Below the pieces are notes generated by a model, which was not told the origin of the DNA, ran no database searches, and worked only from the letters and a program-made list of their open reading frames with translations. A program made the translations under genes and the position numbers. A stretch of DNA of 64,000 nucleotides from Notamacropus eugenii (lineage: Eukaryota; Chordata; Mammalia; Diprotodontia; Macropodidae), in NCBI RefSeq assembly GCF_028372415.1, contig NC_092877.1:388231342-388295341 (forward strand), given 5' to 3'. Shown here piece after piece: positions 61,101 through 64,000 of the stretch; the first letter of the stretch is position 1; every line of letters starts with the position of its first letter.

Positions 61101-64000
61101 CACACCTGCCATGGAAGACGGAGAGGGCCTCGGTCAGCTGGTCAGATGGGCACTGGGTTCCCTGGTCAGCTGCCCTAGAGTAGCTACACTCCTAGGCTTC
61201 CTCTACACCAGCTCGAGTGGTGGGGAGAGGCCCCTCCCAAGGCCCTGCAGGCTCTGGGAGCTATGGGGCAGGTTCCTAGTAGAAGGGATTTTGGCCAACC
61301 AGCAGACCTCGGGTCCCCGGGAAGCATTTCTTGGTCATCCATCCCACCAAGAGTGCTCTTTCCTGGGTCCCCTGAGAATGTGGCTTTCTCCCGAGGTAGC
61401 TGGGCACCTTGTTGGGAGGGGGGCCTCTGACAAGTGGAGACGCTGGCACCTTCTCCTCCCCCATCCTCTTGTTCTTGAATAACTAAGAAGAAATAGATAC
61501 GATTGATCGGAGGGGGTGGGAGGGGTGGTGGTGGAGAGACCCCCAGGGAGCAGAGCTGAGTGAGGACTGGCTTCTGTGCTCTGGGGCCTTCCAGAAAAGG
61601 CCTCTCTTGATGGTCTGCTCTCTGAGGGCAGGGCAGGCATAGGAGGTCACATCATGAGCATCCAGCCATCCTCAATCGGCTTGGCCACCGAGATGTCTCA
61701 TGGGCCATATCCTGGTCCCTACCTCTCCTTCCGCCGGGATGAGCAGGAAGTCGGCACAGCCAGGGCCCAGCCTCTCCTTCTGGCTCCGAGAGGTCCCATC
61801 TTTAAACAGAACCCGCTTCTGGTGCTTCTTCACATCCAGCTCAATGGTCACATTCAGAGCCAGCCCCTTGGCCCCTGGAGCAAGGGTGAGAGCACCCTGC
61901 TGAGGCCCTCCTGGACAGTCCCGTCCAAAGGAAGGAAGCCTTTCAGCCAGCCCAGAATGTCCAGCCCAGGCTACTTAGGGCCCTGCCTGCCCCCTCCCTC
62001 CAGGGAGGCCCTGACCAAGGGGCCGGAAGAGAGGCCAAAGGGAAGGAGGGGGTGGGACCTGGGGCAGCCTTGGCCCCCTTCCTCTGCCCACCAAGCAGGG
62101 CCAGCCTGGACCAGATTATAGACTCCAAGAAGCCAGGCCAGTCACTTCACCTCTGCCTGCCTCAGTGTCCTCATCTGTGAGGTGATACCAGTACCTCCTA
62201 CCCAGGGTTGTTGGGAGGATAATTATATAGCACTTAGCCCAGTGCTTCCTTCCTCCCTGCTTTCCCTCCCTTCCTCCCTCTCTTCCTTCTGTCTTTGATC
62301 CTCAGCTTCCCCTTCCTGCTCTGTTTTCTTCCCTCTTTCAGGCACCCAGGGCCCAGAGATCTCTCCCTGTCCTCCACCCTCAAGCAGGGGTCTCACACAT
62401 GCACATACATGTACTTACATCCAATCACAAAATACACACACCATCACACATACACAAACATGCATGTACACTCAGTCACACATATATACTCATACACACA
62501 AACATAATGCACACTCACACATACATTGATTCCCACACATACAATCACATATACTCACAAATACACACACACACACTCATGTACTTCCCCCCCACACTCA
62601 CACATAACCCCCTTCTACGGATACCTTTTCTGACCCATGGGCTGTCTGGGGCCACCTCAAAGCACAGTTGGGTGCTGATGTTCTGGTAGTGGCCAGGCCT
62701 TACCATGCTGGGACTGAAGATCATGGTGACTTGTGGCCTGACCACAGGCCTGGAGCTGAGGAGGGAGCCAAGGAAGGGGAGAGGGGGCTGTCTGTTGGGT
62801 GGACTTTGAGAGATTTTATATTGGGGAGGGGCTGCTTACGGGATTCAGACTCACCTCCCCCCACTTCACATGACCCCAGTGACCCCAGCTCCACCCTCAC
62901 CACCCCCATGTTCAGGGGTTCAGACTCCGCTGTTGGAAGGGATGGCCCTCAGTGATGGGGAAGGGACAATGGGCCAGATTTGGGGCCTTCCTACCACAAC
63001 ACAGCTGCCTGGCCATAAGAACCAACAGCCACATCGTCCAAGCCATCCCCAGAGATGTCCATTCCACCATCAACTGACACCCCGAAATACTGCAGCCCTG
63101 GGGCCACATCAGCTGCTCGGACCCACTGCCAAGGCAAAGTCCATTGGGCCTTCAGTGACAGCCCCCTTGCCGCCCCTTCCCACCCAAGGAAGCCCCTGGA
63201 AAAAGGCTGAGGCCTGGCCCTGGGCATCCTACACCCTAATGCCTGTGCGGGTCTTGCCACTGAGTGACCATGGGCAATTCACCTCACAGGCCTGGGCCTC
63301 GCTATAAAGTGAGGGAGCTGAACCCCAGTGGGCCCTTGGCAGTTGGAGTGCCCTCCCAGGAGGACCCGAGTTCAAATCCAGTCTCACGAACTTCCGATCC
63401 AGGTTAAGCCCCTGAACTTTTGCCGGCGTCATTTTCCTGCTCCATTAAGTGGGGATAATAATAGCACCTCCCTCCCAGGGCTATTGTTGTGAGGACCCAA
63501 GGAAGTAACAACATCAGACACACAGTAGGTGCATCCTGCCTTCCTCCCTTCTGGCTTCATAAAAATGTTCCTATGATCCTGGGCCTGCCAAGAGGGATGC
63601 CATGGCAGGTGTGTGTGCATGCGTGTGCGCATGCATGTGCTCATGTGCACACATGTATATATGTTTGTATTGTATGGGCACATCTTGTGTGTGTCTACAT
63701 GTGTGTTTTGGGTATCTGTGTGCATGTGTGTGAGGAGGCATGCCCCTCCCTTTTCCAGCCCCCCATCCTGGAGAGGTGGCAGACTTGCTGCGTGTGGGCA
63801 GCCCCGGGAGTGCCCGGGAACAGGCTAGCAGCCCCTTGCCGGCTACCTGAGAGGGGCTGCTTGCAATGCCATGGGGGTGCCCGTTGTAGACGTAGACGCT
63901 GCCAACGCTGGAGTCGGCGCCCGCTGGGTACCCCTCCAGGGGGGCCCCGATGACCACATCGCCTAGTCTGTCCTGGTTGAGGTCCCCTACCGCAGCGATC
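49428..64000 (-). CDS. ITGAE: Integrin alpha-E (CD103), C-terminal half, 17 exons, partial at right edge
   Basis: Alpha-E pairs with beta-7 on mucosal T cells and binds E-cadherin. Exons are 64000-63847 (partial), 63125-62995, 62749-62625, 61874-61723, 61105-60977, 59949-59876, 57399-57267, 56894-56796, 56565-56486, 55764-55690, 55415-55352, 55271-55164, 52104-52036, 51737-51657, 51577-51482, 50487-50377 and 49520-49428. All phases agree, giving 590 aa plus TAG. The first two hold FG-GAP propeller blades with cation loops DLNQDRLGD and DISGDGLDD. Thigh and calf domains follow (CFSNITIKVSYQL, VVVGLTKEVTMNIHLTNTGE, WQLDEKKF, GLSEHKEF, HGENPFGA). The membrane helix is LPIILGSSVGGVLLLVGII and the tail starts with CGFFKRKYQ. 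The alpha-I domain lies beyond the window. HASPIN sits opposite in the 52,105-55,163 intron. The intron at 55,272-55,351 is only 80 bp. Confidence 0.95.
50575..50730 (+). repeat. CORE-SINE
   Basis: 'caccctgggcaagtcactga', 'cctcatctgtaaaatgggga' and 'cccaggattgttgtgaggat' are in order. It lies in an ITGAE intron. Confidence 0.85.
52105..52431. promoter_or_regulatory. CpG-island promoter of HASPIN inside ITGAE
   Basis: The segment between an ITGAE exon and the HASPIN ATG is GC- and CpG-rich and TATA-less. It has inverted and direct CCAAT boxes (ATTGG about 52,180; CCAAT about 52,203), an NRF1-like GCGCAGGCGCAG (52,238-52,249), a GCATGCG core (about 52,282-52,290) and a GC box. In mouse, a bidirectional promoter here is reported to drive haspin and an ITGAE-derived transcript, and the symmetry seen here would permit that. 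Confidence 0.75.
52432..54513 (+). CDS. HASPIN: Haspin, histone H3 Thr-3 kinase, complete, intronless
   Basis: Haspin phosphorylates histone H3 on Thr3 in mitosis, recruiting the chromosomal passenger complex to centromeres. One uninterrupted frame encodes 693 aa plus TGA (human 798 aa). The first in-frame ATG is at 52,432, and MAASRAPRRQARLLRTYGG matches the human start MAAS...LFRTYG. The first 370 or so residues are low-complexity, rich in Arg, Pro and Ser, and shorter than in human. SFHKKRNVTE and SSMYLLTPNK are conserved short blocks before the kinase. The divergent kinase domain has EKIGEGVFGEV (glycine loop, about 383), ALKVIAIEG (lysine about 406), HRDLHWGNV (catalytic Asp about 544) and IIDYTLSRL (haspin-specific DYT in place of DFG, Asp about 582). 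It ends SHNLFR. It lies in an ITGAE intron on the opposite strand, consistent with origin by retroposition. No canonical AATAAA was found within 200 bp; TATAAA at about 54,671 is a weak candidate. Confidence 0.98.
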   Translation: MAASRAPRRQARLLRTYGGLGGGRRRGPGRGARARVAAAPWFSPARERLRLFSSSGSGLSAGSPGVEPGSSSSPASDPDSDPDFEPGPARRGLRRRLRARADATPAWAGGSPGQRPAPGEHPEEEEEEAAKENRPHRHVTERSWRLRARGRRPGPPLCSTPGPPPAPAASLGTPAAPRGRLARSILAGLSPVPNLSPDPAPAPQLAAEDSLATSTSLFSPVPEPREEPRTRSRKKAAKPAPASPGLPLDQERPPRPLPQSTARKACISGFSSARWKRPPVRPRGRKRPKAAEGARGWAQRRGSLSFHKKRNVTELQPHSSPCSSLLLDTSWQTSSMYLLTPNKSLPAEELALSDAEKVYHECQQEGPLAFGRYLCPDRVQSCEKIGEGVFGEVYRTVVGSRTAALKVIAIEGEELVNGSPQKTFGEILPEIIISKELSLLSEEAPNRTEGFIGLYGVRCVQGRYPDMLLQAWDAFRSRRGSENERPDSFGQDQLYVVLEFEFGGMDLEHMRKQLSSVATAKSLLHQVTAALAVAEGALHFEHRDLHWGNVLVKSTSAKELGYMLNGQAGTIATHGIHVNIIDYTLSRLEKDGLVVFCDISQERELFQGQGDYQFEIYRLMKKKTRNRWAHYHPYTNVLWLHYLADKVLKEMTFKNKVTTGPMRHVRQQIQAFYESVLGFDSATELLQSHNLFR
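56230..56475 (-). repeat. Marsupial tRNA-derived SINE, minus orientation
   Basis: It reads 'gtgctttgccatttccttct', 'tttgcccagggtcacacagc', 'gactggatttgaacttggtc' and 'tttgcccctagctgcc', the reverse complement of the 29.6-kb SINE. It ends about 10 bp before an ITGAE exon (56,486), just after that exon's donor in transcript order. Confidence 0.88.
57020..57235. repeat. Second copy of the CR1/L3-like element seen at 40.1 kb
   Basis: 'tctgggtgaagtcaggctga', 'tgcttccttttctagatgga' and 'ccatccctttaagaacattc' parallel the 40,110-40,230 region in the same orientation. It lies in an ITGAE intron. Confidence 0.55.
57550..57800 (-). repeat. L2 fragment, minus orientation
   Basis: 'aagcatttattcagcatgta' and 'ttgtgctaggcacctatggt' are the reverse complement of the L2 terminus. 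Confidence 0.6.
58085..58123 (+). repeat. (TG)19 microsatellite
   Basis: Nineteen uninterrupted TG units in an ITGAE intron. Confidence 0.97.
58150..58900 (+). repeat. Unnamed dispersed repeat, copy 5
   Basis: 'agacaggttaaatcccagta', 'gatgtgggtctggagcacag' and 'gtcttggccaggagaagagg' match the order of the copies at 42-46 kb, again on the plus strand. Confidence 0.5.
58930..59395. other. AT-rich island in ITGAE intron
   Basis: About 460 bp that is much richer in A and T than its surroundings, with repeated 'gatgca' words. A 338-bp piece (59,000-59,337) is bounded by TTAA on both sides, with GGG directly before the right one. That could reflect a decayed piggyBac-type non-autonomous element, but no convincing inverted repeat is seen. 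Confidence 0.3.
60430..60580 (+). repeat. CORE-SINE remnant
   Basis: 'ttccaatccagcctcaggac' and 'gtaaagcactttgtgaacct' mark the two ends of a SINE core in an ITGAE intron. Confidence 0.6.
62105..62235 (+). repeat. CORE-SINE remnant
   Basis: 'ggccagtcacttcacctctg', 'cctcagtgtcctcatctgtg' and 'acccagggttgttgggagga' are in SINE order. Confidence 0.75.
62390..62605 (+). repeat. Degenerate CA-rich repeat
   Basis: Interrupted 'cacacatacac' and 'catacacaaacat' units extend to within about 20 bp of an ITGAE exon (62,625). Confidence 0.85.
63340..63535 (+). repeat. SINE (tRNA head plus core)
   Basis: 'aggacccgagttcaaatcca' and 'aagtggggataataatagca' are followed by the L2-like end 'cacacagtaggtgca'. 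An older core fragment precedes it at about 63,245-63,320. Confidence 0.75.
63605..63740 (+). repeat. Degenerate TG-rich repeat
   Basis: Interrupted TG units such as 'gtgtgtgcatgcgtgtgcgc' lie in an ITGAE intron, about 110 bp from the last exon in the window. Confidence 0.85.

Overview
This is an ordinary stretch of mammalian genome, most probably from a marsupial. Every gene has introns with GT-AG borders except one nested single-exon gene. Gene order and orientation match the block on human 17p13.2: SHPK(-), CTNS(+), TAX1BP3(-), EMC6(+), P2RX5(-), ITGAE(-), with HASPIN(+) inside an ITGAE intron. The marsupial assignment rests on interspersed repeats: tRNA-headed SINEs carrying the marsupial-type core and tail (29.6, 43.7 and 56.3 kb), abundant old L2 and CORE-SINE copies, and an L1 fragment unlike placental young L1. 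I cannot name the species.

Layout. 0.7-8.9 kb: SHPK, seven coding exons on the minus strand. 8.9-9.6 kb: a CpG-rich divergent promoter shared with CTNS. 9.6-14.2 kb: CTNS, ten coding exons. 14.2-15.65 kb: convergent CTNS/TAX1BP3 3' ends. 16.3-20.5 kb: TAX1BP3, four exons. 20.5-20.9 kb: a second divergent promoter, with EMC6 (one coding exon) at 21.7-22.0 kb. 22.7-35.8 kb: P2RX5, twelve exons. 35.8-49.3 kb: a gene-free, repeat-rich interval holding SINEs, L2, a CR1/L3 remnant, microsatellites, a retroviral LTR fossil and L1 pieces. 49.4 kb to the right edge: the C-terminal half of ITGAE (17 exons). HASPIN is intronless and lies opposite in the 3-kb ITGAE intron at 52.1-55.2 kb.

I joined exons by reading splice borders, reading phase and remembered human homologues. 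SHPK (490 aa), CTNS (369 aa), TAX1BP3 (124 aa), EMC6 (109 aa), P2RX5 (428 aa) and HASPIN (693 aa) all come out complete and in frame. The in-window ITGAE exons sum to 590 residues plus a stop. The genes do not form one pathway. SHPK and CTNS share a promoter, as do TAX1BP3 and EMC6; HASPIN and ITGAE are nested.

I found no previously undescribed system. Points worth a second look include three NRF1-like sites at an exact 30-bp period in the SHPK/CTNS promoter, an intact P2RX5 exon 10, a strong composition shift in ITGAE exons beside the HASPIN CpG island, an ITGAE poly(A) signal that seems to come from a transposable element, and an unnamed dispersed repeat seen in at least five copies, all in one orientation.
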